DNA of 44,624 nt from a virus. The translations under genes were made by a program, and so were the position numbers. The DNA is taken from positions 1 to 44,624 of IMG/VR virus record IMGVR_UViG_3300046167_000470, one strand, 5' to 3'. The notes under the pieces are model-generated. The model was given only the letters and a program-made list of their open reading frames with translations. It made no database searches and was not told where the DNA came from. Below, one piece after another: positions 19,401 through 26,877 of this stretch (positions are counted from its first letter, which is position 1; each line of letters opens with the position of its first letter).

Positions 19401-20089
19401 TATATCCATTAATTGGTGAAATCGCTATTGATAAAAAAGATGTTCATGTATTTAGATCTTCATGGGATAAGAACTATTATACTAGGGCTTTATCGGGTGG
19501 TTTAACAGAGCCAGTTCCTGGTACATTTGAAACTAAAGAAGAAAAGTCGTATTTAGCATCTACTATTATGAAAACTGCAGATAACTATGAATTATTACAG
19601 TTTAAAACAGAAATCGTAAATTCAGAAGAAGAGCTAGATAGTATTTTAAGAAATAATACTAATAAGACTGACGTTGTAATGTTTGAAGATAGAGAAAGAG
19701 TATTATTTGACTTTTATATTGATTTTACAATTAATAGAAGGTTAAGCGAAGAAGGGGTATTAGCTTCTATTACAAAATATGTGCTGCCAATAGACTCGGC
19801 TGAAGATAAAACAACTTTGAAAGATGATGCTAGATTATACATTAGCGATAACCTAGTAAATGCATTCGGCGTTAATCAAATTAAACTATTTACTAAAAGA
19901 GTAAAAGGTGTTGCATCAACGCTTGAAAATGCATCTACGTTAGATGCATTAGATGATGGAGGCTTTATTGCGGATCAGAACTTTAGTTTTAAAGCTCACG
20001 AACAAAAGCCCCTTAATTTTAGATTGATATATAATAAAAGATTAGGTTACTCCTATAGGATTAGACCTATGGTAAAAATAACGTCATAA
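16373..20089 (+). CDS. Giant adhesin-like virion protein, fragment 4 of 4 (C-terminal ~1225 residues)
   Basis: Longest fragment, ending at TAA 20089, four bases before the collagen-like fibre gene. The first ~12 codons are probably out of frame; natural sequence begins FAIFPSKEQLYRIQF. The rest is rich in Asp, Asn, Ile and Tyr with many short beta strands and no long coiled coil, and ends with a basic strand (NKRLGYSYRIRPMVKI). No catalytic motif is seen. It is likely the particle-anchored or receptor-facing half of a very long virion protein. As a stand-alone gene it would still be a ~1200-residue structural protein. Confidence 0.6.
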   Translation: MLLKTQQLMIGFAIFPSKEQLYRIQFKRYTVGNIFSFGITVNGALQNLFITLTEDLQTLVDTLNNTFSIISDNLVFEKESDDSMVVYEKRASLSPFEPSISSLGNNITIARIEELQVPYDLANNMFFGTDGLAPGHFNSTSFSNQGTLAEITSAIVKSINSVDNGFTALTYDKAEHFYIKTDVVGYRLLQAGIAIPDDNANNWISLDDANEDVDNLLRLNISDDSSDVLSNSNVYFFSGGNSANKSMLVSLDSVNDININDYIETKSIGIYNKVIDIVDDIERLPLQYKKVVLERDNTIDSGEINIFADNLVRLGLFSAYDIHDMNFDFYDTSNSKLKELQYETEDEIAYEPERDQTNDIYPFGDIENTEYTIEPERYFTGLNDVLLEEQADEFKENIIQSEYDRLQENYLKEFAVDSRVIPNINKWVLKDTLTVREQPYYLNANEAFGRSNFSADLSFENRNRLGMTHEWFYVNNLPKHLTKNLGEDGADPIYRLNDSFSYINFMEGFEITPAIFKDTNYDYFDRFFVTEGFETKGDNNYKTFVKTNRQKKYTKIDGGNDIAFAETIFKGLKIKFKNRKEFTSDTPVDFIKSSEFNGYKFSILLNVKTAQESNDIEYEVIQNDKFKYVVFFISLSLDDLWADQTLTKKLLYELKHSLVWDNEAGTFKYSDIKLDGHLDFNSLNQTNDAADDYLILKGLQHADGSMPQFLEQINKNDDDAFGNIIVKLNTAFGEMTLRVNIEEIEGQDSIKLTQGVKNITDGDFGDGFDQNGDPLTPFIDLNTLPGYLQWNAEYIYIQGGINAYENILNALGIQNVAEMLLREPGSVKYTTVQTDGTIEQNKFIILIEDGVEIIKESFIITTEDEDKPESFKLSTSNIGYNLTNSFTYYPFLIRHNGGYTIDTTPVVTFTDIYAHMKTNTLQSTSNINEITLEERMYKHSLSDLSEIELAKDYYRRYNRCGVAFNLGFIYDGGTHDVQWGKIKNHFYRKVNEFNTAGITKLSTSTDKLPLYPLIGEIAIDKKDVHVFRSSWDKNYYTRALSGGLTEPVPGTFETKEEKSYLASTIMKTADNYELLQFKTEIVNSEEELDSILRNNTNKTDVVMFEDRERVLFDFYIDFTINRRLSEEGVLASITKYVLPIDSAEDKTTLKDDARLYISDNLVNAFGVNQIKLFTKRVKGVASTLENASTLDALDDGGFIADQNFSFKAHEQKPLNFRLIYNKRLGYSYRIRPMVKITS

Positions 20090-20093
20090 GGAC

Positions 20094-22265
20094 ATGGCCA
20101 TTAACATTCAAGAAATACTACATCCTAGCGACTCAAGCCAGATCAAGTGGGAAAAGGTTAACTATAACTTTGACCAGATTCTTGCAAATGGAGGTGGGCC
20201 AATAGGACAAAAAGGTTTAAAAGGAAATCCCGGATCAGTTGGACAAACTGGTGCTAAAGGACAAAAAGGTGCTCAAGGTTTAAAGGGTGAAACTGGAACT
20301 ACAACTTCTAGATGGGAAACTATTGCAATTAACCCAAGTAATGATGTAAACCCAGAGTATGTAATACTTAAGCCTAAATTAGAGAACGATAATTATCACC
20401 CTATAATCTTTTTAGGAGATCAGACTTATGATAATGTAAACGGAAATAATGGTCAATTAGATTTAAGATCTACTTTAGTTATCGGTAAACATGCACAGGG
20501 TGGAAGTAATTTTTCAGATGAATTAGTTACATTTTGGCACGGTCAAGTAAGTGGTACTAATGATAACGTTGGTATTACTCTTGTATCAGAAGAAGATGTA
20601 GATAATAATGGCGATCCTTTTGTAAGATATAAACTTGCTGAAACTTTTGGACCTACTAATACAGCTCAAACCGTTGAGTTTAGTTTAGGTACTGATAAGT
20701 TTTCAATTGGTAATGACGGTTTTGGTACTGATGCTTATTTTATAGGTGCTAATTCTACATTTAAACTACCTGAAAGTATAATTGGTTCTCCTGAAGCTGG
20801 TATGATTAGATATTATGCTAATCAGTTTTGGGGAGCTGTTGCAGATGGAATCGGTAATACTACATGGACTCCATTCTGTATGTCTCCATGTGGAGGTGGC
20901 GGATTTAGTGGTACGATTACCCTTGACCCTGTAGATGATATTGTAGTAAATTACGACGGGTCTTTATATGGTAATTCAATTGAAATTACAAATGGAGAAG
21001 ATGTTGAAGTAGATGTTAATGGAGATCCTTGGACGGGTGCTGTTGCAACTACAACTAATGCAACTTCAGCTACAACAAATTCAACTGCAGCCACAACCGT
21101 TGCACAAACTATTGAGTTTGATGGATTATCATGGAATCCAAGTTCAGGTGTATCTTCGGATGCAGCTAGTGGAAGTTTCCTTTATTTAATTGACGGAGTT
21201 GCAGGTCAGCTTTTAAATTCTAGTTTAGTTTCAGCACCATCTTGGTTGACATTTAATACTTATTCTGGAGGTGCAAATAATAATAGAGCTGAATTTACAG
21301 TTTCAGAAAATACAGGTACAAATCAAAGAACTGGTACAATTACAATCACACACCCAGGTAATTCTAATGTAACTGAAAATGTTGGTATTATTCAAGTAGG
21401 TGCAAATGCTACAACGCAAGCAACTGCGGCTACAACGCAAGCAACTTCTGCTACAACGCAAGCAACTGCGGCTACAACGCAAGCAACTGCAGCTACAACG
21501 CAAGCAACTGCGGCTACAACGTTACCAGAATATACAGTGGGAATGGCTAACCTATCCGTTGCTAACGGTTTAGAAGGTACTAGTGCACAGTATACTTGGG
21601 CAGAGAATGGCCCTGGTGTAGTAACGTTTAACCCTAGCTCATTAGTAGAAGGGACACATACTTATTCTTTGGTTCTTAACATACCTAGTGGATATAGTAA
21701 TGCAGGGGAACAATTAATTGTTCAAGATACTGCAGTAGGATCGCCACAATATAAAATTAGTTATGATGCTAATGGTGGTACTGGGTCAGGAATTGGAAGT
21801 GGTAATACTGGCGGTGCAGGTTTAACAGTAGCTAATAATCCATTTACTAGAACTGGTTACACATTTGATGTATGGAATACTAGTTACATGGGAACAGGTA
21901 CATCATATAACCCAGGCGCAACGCCACCGACAAGTGCATTTACAGGCTCGGATGGTATTTATGATGAATTACAGTTATATGCTAGATGGAGTGCTAATAT
22001 GACGCCAGCTACAACCCAATCAAGTTCAGGTAGTGGTAGCGGTAGCGGAACTTTAGCTATGAACCATACTGTACAAAATTCTTCTTACATTAGTGGAAGT
22101 ATTATGTATAGAAATGGATTTGGTATTATGATGACTACAACAGTATCACCGTACCAAACTCAATATATTTGTGCAGTACCTGGAACTATTACAGGTTCTT
22201 CTGGAACCTATGTTCCACCACAATTATTGATTACAAATCTTAGTACACTGTGCTCCGGCAATTAA
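20094..22265 (+). CDS. Fibre/adhesin protein: collagen-like stalk, BACON-like and InlB-type repeat domains
   Basis: 723 residues with visible modules. Residues 1-33 resemble the N-terminal module of the protein at 5294. Residues 36-68 form a collagen-like Gly-X-Y stretch (GPIGQKGLKGNPGSVGQTG and on). A beta head region follows to about 280. Thr/Ala linkers occur at about 318-343 and in the heptad array (ATTQATA) at 439-476. A BACON-like domain lies between them at about 360-437 (SAPSWLTFNTYSGGANNN, then GTITITHPG). A Listeria-Bacteroides InlB-type repeat at about 555-643 has YKISYDANGGTG, TRTGYTFDVWN and LQLYARWSA. A Gly-Ser linker and a short C-terminal domain end the protein. BACON and InlB-type repeats point to a Bacteroidota setting. 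Likely a tail fibre that binds surface glycans. Confidence 0.78.
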   Translation: MAINIQEILHPSDSSQIKWEKVNYNFDQILANGGGPIGQKGLKGNPGSVGQTGAKGQKGAQGLKGETGTTTSRWETIAINPSNDVNPEYVILKPKLENDNYHPIIFLGDQTYDNVNGNNGQLDLRSTLVIGKHAQGGSNFSDELVTFWHGQVSGTNDNVGITLVSEEDVDNNGDPFVRYKLAETFGPTNTAQTVEFSLGTDKFSIGNDGFGTDAYFIGANSTFKLPESIIGSPEAGMIRYYANQFWGAVADGIGNTTWTPFCMSPCGGGGFSGTITLDPVDDIVVNYDGSLYGNSIEITNGEDVEVDVNGDPWTGAVATTTNATSATTNSTAATTVAQTIEFDGLSWNPSSGVSSDAASGSFLYLIDGVAGQLLNSSLVSAPSWLTFNTYSGGANNNRAEFTVSENTGTNQRTGTITITHPGNSNVTENVGIIQVGANATTQATAATTQATSATTQATAATTQATAATTQATAATTLPEYTVGMANLSVANGLEGTSAQYTWAENGPGVVTFNPSSLVEGTHTYSLVLNIPSGYSNAGEQLIVQDTAVGSPQYKISYDANGGTGSGIGSGNTGGAGLTVANNPFTRTGYTFDVWNTSYMGTGTSYNPGATPPTSAFTGSDGIYDELQLYARWSANMTPATTQSSSGSGSGSGTLAMNHTVQNSSYISGSIMYRNGFGIMMTTTVSPYQTQYICAVPGTITGSSGTYVPPQLLITNLSTLCSGN
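21408..21521 (+). repeat. In-frame 21-bp tandem repeat (ATTQAT[A/S] heptads)
   Basis: Five full 21-bp copies of GCTACAACGCAAGCAACTGCG (third-position and A/S variants in copies 2 and 4) plus a 9-base partial copy, in frame in the fibre gene. It encodes a Thr/Ala/Gln heptad linker between the BACON-like domain and the C-terminal modules. The near-identical copies suggest recent expansion, so copy number may vary. Its antisense strand gives a spurious Cys/Arg/Ser-rich frame. Confidence 0.92.
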
Positions 22266-22271
22266 TAAATT

Positions 22272-23078
22272 ATGAAAGACAAAATAAAAAATATACTCTC
22301 GAACAAGACTCTAGTGACATTTATCGCTGGAGCTCTTGTCGTTATGTTATTTCTTAGACAGTGTAATAGTATTGAGAATTTAAAACAAGATGTCAAGTTA
22401 GCACAAGAAGATGCTGGTAGACAACTTAATAATTTTAAAGCAGCTCAAGACTCTGTTACAATATTAAGGAATGATAATGGCGATCAGCTTGCTCAGATTA
22501 GATCGTATGAATTTGATTTATCAAATATGCAATCTAGTCAAGCTAAGTTAACGAAGAAGTATCAGAAAGCGTTAGCATTAAATAAAGATTTAAAAGAGGT
22601 TAACTCGTTAATCTCAGCTAACTTAGAAATTAAAGATAGTCTAAACGTAACTACTACAACTGAGACTATAGACACGACAACTACTAAAGTTACATTTTCA
22701 TCTGCTGAAGATTTTGGCAATGGTAACTCTAGAGAATTAACAGGGTTTTCTACTTTTAAATATGAATTTGAACAATTTAAAGTATTAGAAACTAAATTTG
22801 AGTTAACACAAACTCTAAGCTTAATGGCAGCAATTGAGAACGTAGATGGTGCTGATAGATTAAAATTATCTACAAGCTACCCTGGGTTAGAGATTAAAGA
22901 TATTGAAAACATAAACTTAGTTAATAGCAGATTAAATAGACAGGACCAAAAGAAATCTAGATGGTTAGTTGGCTTTGGTGTTGGATATGGTATTAACTTA
23001 AATAATAACCAAGTAATTAGTACAGGGCCTTCGATAGGTGTTGGATTATATTGGTCACCGAAATTTTTACAATTTTAA
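22272..23078 (+). CDS. Membrane-anchored coiled-coil protein with an outer-membrane-like C-terminus (spanin candidate)
   Basis: 268 residues. A short basic N-terminus is followed by one hydrophobic segment (about residues 13-30, TLVTFIAGALVVMLFLRQ), then Cys31, then a long coiled coil (about 33-120). A Thr-rich stretch (TTTTETIDTTTTK) and a beta-rich region come next, and the C-terminus has Gly/aromatic strands (WLVGFGVGYGINL, then STGPSIGVGLYW) ending in Phe, like an outer-membrane beta-signal. This one-protein bridge from inner to outer membrane would suit a unimolecular spanin used in lysis, or a virion-associated membrane protein. It lies among structural genes with no endolysin or holin visible nearby. 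Function is inference. Confidence 0.6.
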   Translation: MKDKIKNILSNKTLVTFIAGALVVMLFLRQCNSIENLKQDVKLAQEDAGRQLNNFKAAQDSVTILRNDNGDQLAQIRSYEFDLSNMQSSQAKLTKKYQKALALNKDLKEVNSLISANLEIKDSLNVTTTTETIDTTTTKVTFSSAEDFGNGNSRELTGFSTFKYEFEQFKVLETKFELTQTLSLMAAIENVDGADRLKLSTSYPGLEIKDIENINLVNSRLNRQDQKKSRWLVGFGVGYGINLNNNQVISTGPSIGVGLYWSPKFLQF

Positions 23079-23081
23079 AAC

Positions 23082-25178
23082 ATGGCACAATCATCAAGAT
23101 ATTTTAGGATAGACCAAGACATTCTACTTGAGTTTATTTACCACGACCAAAACGATCCTGAAAAGTTTCGAATAGAGGTAGATGATAATGGTAGTGAGGT
23201 TAAGTTCTTAGATGTGGAACAAGGCAACCCATTCGGTACTCGTCATTTAATTAATGAGTTAGGTAGTGATGTTGTAAACTTTGACGTCACAGAAATATCT
23301 GGTTATTTAGCAGTAGAAAATTTTGCTGCTAGAACTTTACTATTACAAAATGGTAAAACTTACAAATTTGATTTAAGTGCTCTTTCTAATCCTGCTGATT
23401 TTTCAATTAGTGGGGATTTAGGTATTTATACATATTCTGCAATAACTCAACTAGGAGAGTTTACTCCATCAATAAACGGTACTATAGAATATTCATACCC
23501 TAATTTAAAGGGTGGTAAGATTATTGTAGATACTAGAGCTAATCCGCTATTTGCTTCACCAGATGAAGCAACAGGAAATGATATTAACCAAACAATTGGT
23601 AGATACCATGCAGTCAATGTACCTGGTGATGATAAAACTAAATATGCACTATTAGGTTATGATTCAACAGGGAACTATGAGATGCATAATTTCATTAACA
23701 ATTCTATAGAGTGGACAGGTTCTAGAGAGAATGATATGTTGAATTATCAACAAGAAGCTACTGATAATATTAATTTTATTCTATATGATACAGTAAGACT
23801 TCATTTAAGATCTGGTTTTTCATTTGATGCTAGAGGTTATGAAGGTTTCCTATTTGAAGTTAGTGTTGATAGACAAACACAAGTTAAAAACTTTTTAACT
23901 CAATTAGTTTATTTGAATCAAAGTAACTATGAGTTTTCAAACCCTAGGCCTTTTATCTTAGGCGAAACTCTTTGGTCTAAATATATTAATATTAAAATTC
24001 CAGCATTAGTTGGACAGAACCAAGAGTTCTTAGATAGATTTTATGGTGATGGAACTATTAATGGAAGTGACTTAAATACTCTATCTAACTATAACATTTC
24101 ATTTAAACTTTTAGATAGATTACAGACTTTAAACGGATATGATTTTGTTTATACTGGAGAAGAGAATTCATTCACTGTTTCTAGAGAAGATGAGTTTGTT
24201 GATTTTACTGTAGCAGTAGAAGATGCAGAAGATGGAGACTACTTTAAAATTTACGGTGAGAAGGATAATTCTATTGCCGGATTTGAGGGACATATTTTAA
24301 GTAGAATTCAGTCCTCATCAGATGATATTGTTGTAATATTTGATGTTGATGTTTTTGAACAAGTTGGTACATCACAAATTAAAACTTCAAGTAATACATT
24401 TACTCAATATGAAGATTTTAGTACTCCTATTACTTTTAGGCCAGTGATTCAAAATGCAAATAATGCTGTAAACTTCTCAATTGATGTAACTATGAGAATT
24501 TACAATCAAACAGATAATACTCAAATTACAAAGAGAGCAAGTTTAACAACTTCACAAGCTTCTAGATACGGAAAGAAATTAGCTAGATTAAAGATTGATA
24601 GTCCTAATATAATGACAGAAGTCTATAATATATTACCTAGTTTAACTTCTAATAAAACAGTAGAGGGTTTTATTACTGATAATCTACCTAGACCCGTAAA
24701 ATATGTACCAGTCTTTTTAGAAAGATATAATGTAATTGCATCTAGTGCTAGAGTAGACTTACAAAGATTAAGTTCTGGTTCTGGCTCTGGTAGTGGTGTT
24801 GGTAGTGAATTATTAGCAAGCGTTGAAGAATTAGAAACTTCAGAGTTCGTAAATGAAGGAGACTTAAGTATTTCAATCCCCCCATTCGCAACTTATGTAA
24901 AATTTGTTATTGCTAAAAAGAGAGGTGATGATTTTGAATATATCTCTTTTGAAAATGCAGAGCTAGTGATATTAACCTTTAACGATGGTAATACCAAATT
25001 GAAGTTTAACCATGTCTATAATAAAGATATTGATATGGGTAAAGGTGAAGTCTTATTTAAGATTAACGAACAGAACGCTAACACAATTAGAGGTATGAAA
25101 TCTAAGACATTCTATATTAGTTTAGATAATGGCACAGATGAAACCATGGTAACAAAAGGTAAATTCACACTTAGCTAA
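23082..25178 (+). CDS. Virion structural protein, beta-rich, unrecognised
   Basis: A 698-residue protein starting three bases after the preceding stop; its own stop overlaps the next ATG (TAATG). The sequence is almost all short beta strands. A conserved-looking N-terminus (MAQSSRYFRIDQDILLEFIY) is followed by a middle rich in Phe/Tyr/Asp. A Gly-Ser linker (SSGSGSGSGVGSE, about residues 565-577) precedes a C-terminal domain of about 120 residues. The Gly-Ser linker resembles that of the neighbouring fibre protein, suggesting modular C-terminal domains. No enzymatic motif, signal peptide or membrane segment. Immediate linkage to the tail-tube-like gene suggests a tail or baseplate component. 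Confidence 0.6.
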   Translation: MAQSSRYFRIDQDILLEFIYHDQNDPEKFRIEVDDNGSEVKFLDVEQGNPFGTRHLINELGSDVVNFDVTEISGYLAVENFAARTLLLQNGKTYKFDLSALSNPADFSISGDLGIYTYSAITQLGEFTPSINGTIEYSYPNLKGGKIIVDTRANPLFASPDEATGNDINQTIGRYHAVNVPGDDKTKYALLGYDSTGNYEMHNFINNSIEWTGSRENDMLNYQQEATDNINFILYDTVRLHLRSGFSFDARGYEGFLFEVSVDRQTQVKNFLTQLVYLNQSNYEFSNPRPFILGETLWSKYINIKIPALVGQNQEFLDRFYGDGTINGSDLNTLSNYNISFKLLDRLQTLNGYDFVYTGEENSFTVSREDEFVDFTVAVEDAEDGDYFKIYGEKDNSIAGFEGHILSRIQSSSDDIVVIFDVDVFEQVGTSQIKTSSNTFTQYEDFSTPITFRPVIQNANNAVNFSIDVTMRIYNQTDNTQITKRASLTTSQASRYGKKLARLKIDSPNIMTEVYNILPSLTSNKTVEGFITDNLPRPVKYVPVFLERYNVIASSARVDLQRLSSGSGSGSGVGSELLASVEELETSEFVNEGDLSISIPPFATYVKFVIAKKRGDDFEYISFENAELVILTFNDGNTKLKFNHVYNKDIDMGKGEVLFKINEQNANTIRGMKSKTFYISLDNGTDETMVTKGKFTLS

Positions 25179-25729
25179 TGGTATTAAATAGTAGAAATAA
25201 CGCATACGATTTTAGATTCCCAAGAAACTTTATCCCTGATGAAGTGGCTGAGAAGTACAGAGCATATTTGAATAAAGTGCCAGGCGGTCTGTTAGCAGAA
25301 CCAATTGATTTTGTCAATTACTCTATTCAAGGCCTTAATATTCCTGGTATATCGTTTGACCCAATTACGCAAGCCGATAATGATGGAACAACAAGATACC
25401 ATAGAGGAGCTGTTCCAATCCAAAATACAATAACTAGAGAATTTACGGTTACGTTTCAGTTATTAGATGGGTTTATTAATTATTGGGTTATGATGGATAC
25501 GCTTCTATATTATTACGCAAGACAAACTAAAGAGCCATATATTGAACCGATGACTCTTAGAATTCTAGATGCGGAAGGTGCCTCTGTAGCTTATATGGAA
25601 TTCAATAAAATAATTATGAACTCAATTAATGAGTTAAATCTAAACATGGCTGAAAATGTAGCAGACTTTAGTACATTTGAATGTACATTCTTCTATAATA
25701 AACTCGACCTAAGATTAGAAATAGATTAA
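25178..25729 (+). CDS. Tail-tube-fold protein (gp19/gp54-like)
   Basis: A 183-residue protein, close to T4 tail-tube gp19 (163 residues) and in the range of tube-fold proteins. The pattern fits the fold: an N-terminal arm (YDFRFPRNFIPDEVAEKYRAYL), a long strand pair (TITREFTVTFQLLDGFINYWV at about 88-108), a helix-loop (MMDTLLYYYARQ), and a final strand (ADFSTFECTFFYNKLDL). Homologues polymerise as hexamer rings, or cap the baseplate as gp48 and gp54 do. Its place next to baseplate genes makes a tube-initiator or tube-like baseplate ring protein as likely as the major tube. The start overlaps the upstream stop as TAATG. Confidence 0.6.
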   Translation: MVLNSRNNAYDFRFPRNFIPDEVAEKYRAYLNKVPGGLLAEPIDFVNYSIQGLNIPGISFDPITQADNDGTTRYHRGAVPIQNTITREFTVTFQLLDGFINYWVMMDTLLYYYARQTKEPYIEPMTLRILDAEGASVAYMEFNKIIMNSINELNLNMAENVADFSTFECTFFYNKLDLRLEID

Positions 25730-25743
25730 ACGATATATACATT

Positions 25744-26115
25744 ATGAAAACATTTAATGATTACTTAGTTGAACAACAACTCACAGAAACTGATATGGCT
25801 CTATTAACAGAAGGCCTACAGTCTGAGTGGACTCCTGAATTAGAGGAAAAAGTTGACCAAGCTCTAGAAGAGTTTGTAAAACAATACTTAAATGAAGAGA
25901 CTGGTGAATTTGATTTAGACAGATTAGAAGAAGACCTAGTTGAAGAGGGTCTTTTAGGTTCTATTATCGGTGGTTTAACCGGTTTTGCCTTAGGAAAATC
26001 TATCGGTAAGATGTTAGCTAAAGTACTAGGTATTCAAAAAGGTATATTCTACGATCTATTAACCTCCAGATTAGTCGGTGCCGCTCTTGGTGCTGCGATG
26101 GGTAAAAGATTCTAA
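25744..26115 (+). CDS. Small head-core-like protein with capsid-targeting-type N-terminus and glycine-rich tail
   Basis: 123 residues. The N-terminus (MKTFNDYLVEQQLTE) closely resembles T4 capsid-targeting sequences of internal proteins, and L-T-E15, L-T-E23/G and V-E-E68/G fit the T4 gp21 prohead-protease rule (Leu/Ile-x-Glu, here widened to Val). The middle (25-68) is strongly acidic and helical, like T4 core proteins gp67/gp68. The last 55 residues are Gly/Ala-rich and amphipathic or membrane-like (GLLGSIIGGLTGFALGKSIG, then LVGAALGAAMGKRF). If cleaved at Glu68, it would release a small membrane-active-looking peptide. It is separated from the other targeting-sequence genes, being beside the tail genes. 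Processing is inference from motifs. Confidence 0.62.
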   Translation: MKTFNDYLVEQQLTETDMALLTEGLQSEWTPELEEKVDQALEEFVKQYLNEETGEFDLDRLEEDLVEEGLLGSIIGGLTGFALGKSIGKMLAKVLGIQKGIFYDLLTSRLVGAALGAAMGKRF

Positions 26116-26116
26116 T

Positions 26117-26791
26117 TTGAATTTAGTTACTGTTGACTTCTCGCTTAATTCCCCTGGTATTTGTGTCTGGCAATCTGACACGAATGAATATCAATTTATC
26201 TCATATATTAAAGCTGGCTCTGGTACAAAGGCCGAGCAAAAACGTCAAGAAGAAATAAGTACTTTCTCTGATGTGACGCTAGTTCATCAACCCGATTGGA
26301 AATCTTCAGTTGGAGATTACTCTAAGAACGAGTTCGCAAAAATCAAGAGATACATTAAGACAGCCGACGATATTATTAACCTAATCGTCAATATAACTAA
26401 GACGAAACAAGATTATCATATAGCATTCGAAGGTACATCATACGGTTCTAAAATGGGAACTAATAATATGATCGACATGGCAGCAGGAGCTGCGATCCTT
26501 AAAGAACAAATGATAAATCAACTCGAGGTCAAAAATTTACTGACTGTTGCACCTACTACAATTAAGAAACATGCTGGTAAAGGGAATATGAATAAGTTAG
26601 CTCTTTGGGTTGCCTTCTTAAATAATATAGTAGATAGTCCAGAGTTAGCTAAGACTTCTTTATTTAAGTATTGTGTAAATGATATAGGTGATGAGGTTAA
26701 GAAAGTCCCGAAACCATTTGATGATCTAGTCGATGCCTGGTTCCTTAATCATTATTTGCTTCAGCAACTTGGGGAAAATTTGCCAGACTAA
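26117..26791 (+). CDS. RuvC-like Holliday-junction resolvase
   Basis: About 224 residues with the RNase H-like fold pattern of RuvC: a first strand with the catalytic Asp (LVTVDFSLNSPG, Asp7), a second acidic strand (YHIAFEGTSYG), a helix-rich region with P-T-T-I-K-K and G-K-G-N-M-N-K, and a terminal acidic helix (FDDLVDAWFLNHYLL) giving the last catalytic Asp pair. It would cut four-way or branched DNA during recombination and packaging, replacing T4 endonuclease VII (gp49), which is unrelated. I prefer the TTG at 26117, two bases after the previous stop, because the fold's first strand begins there. A GTG at 26078 would add 13 residues overlapping the previous gene. Confidence 0.72.
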   Translation: MNLVTVDFSLNSPGICVWQSDTNEYQFISYIKAGSGTKAEQKRQEEISTFSDVTLVHQPDWKSSVGDYSKNEFAKIKRYIKTADDIINLIVNITKTKQDYHIAFEGTSYGSKMGTNNMIDMAAGAAILKEQMINQLEVKNLLTVAPTTIKKHAGKGNMNKLALWVAFLNNIVDSPELAKTSLFKYCVNDIGDEVKKVPKPFDDLVDAWFLNHYLLQQLGENLPD

Positions 26792-26832
26792 CCAAATCTG
26801 CTTCAAACCGCGGGACTCCAAAACTGTCCTAA

Positions 26833-26865
26833 TCTCTGCCTTCAGCCTAGTCTCTGCCCTCAGCC
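26833..26865. repeat. GC-rich 18-nt imperfect direct repeat in the convergent gap
   Basis: Two tandem units (CCTAATCTCTGCCTTCAG and CCTAGTCTCTGCCCTCAG, two differences) begin at 26829 and 26847. The core TCTCTGCC(T/C)TCAGCC lies at 26833-26847 and 26851-26865. The 86-base gap between the + strand resolvase gene and the - strand island is GC- and pyrimidine-rich, unlike the AT-rich surroundings. No gene or good terminator hairpin is seen. Confidence 0.6.
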
Positions 26866-26877
26866 CTGGAATGGTAC

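Noticed and set aside
21303-21503. Minus-strand Cys/Arg/Ser repeat protein
   Set aside because: It is the antisense of the ATTQAT[A/S] repeat and BACON-like region; the composition is a by-product of the 21-bp repeat.
20200-22265. Diversity-generating retroelement target
   Set aside because: No reverse transcriptase or template repeat is visible in the window, and the repeats are linker-type, not adenine-variable C-terminal codons.
26792-26877. CRISPR-like or attachment-site repeat
   Set aside because: Only two imperfect tandem units with no spacers and no integrase or tRNA nearby.
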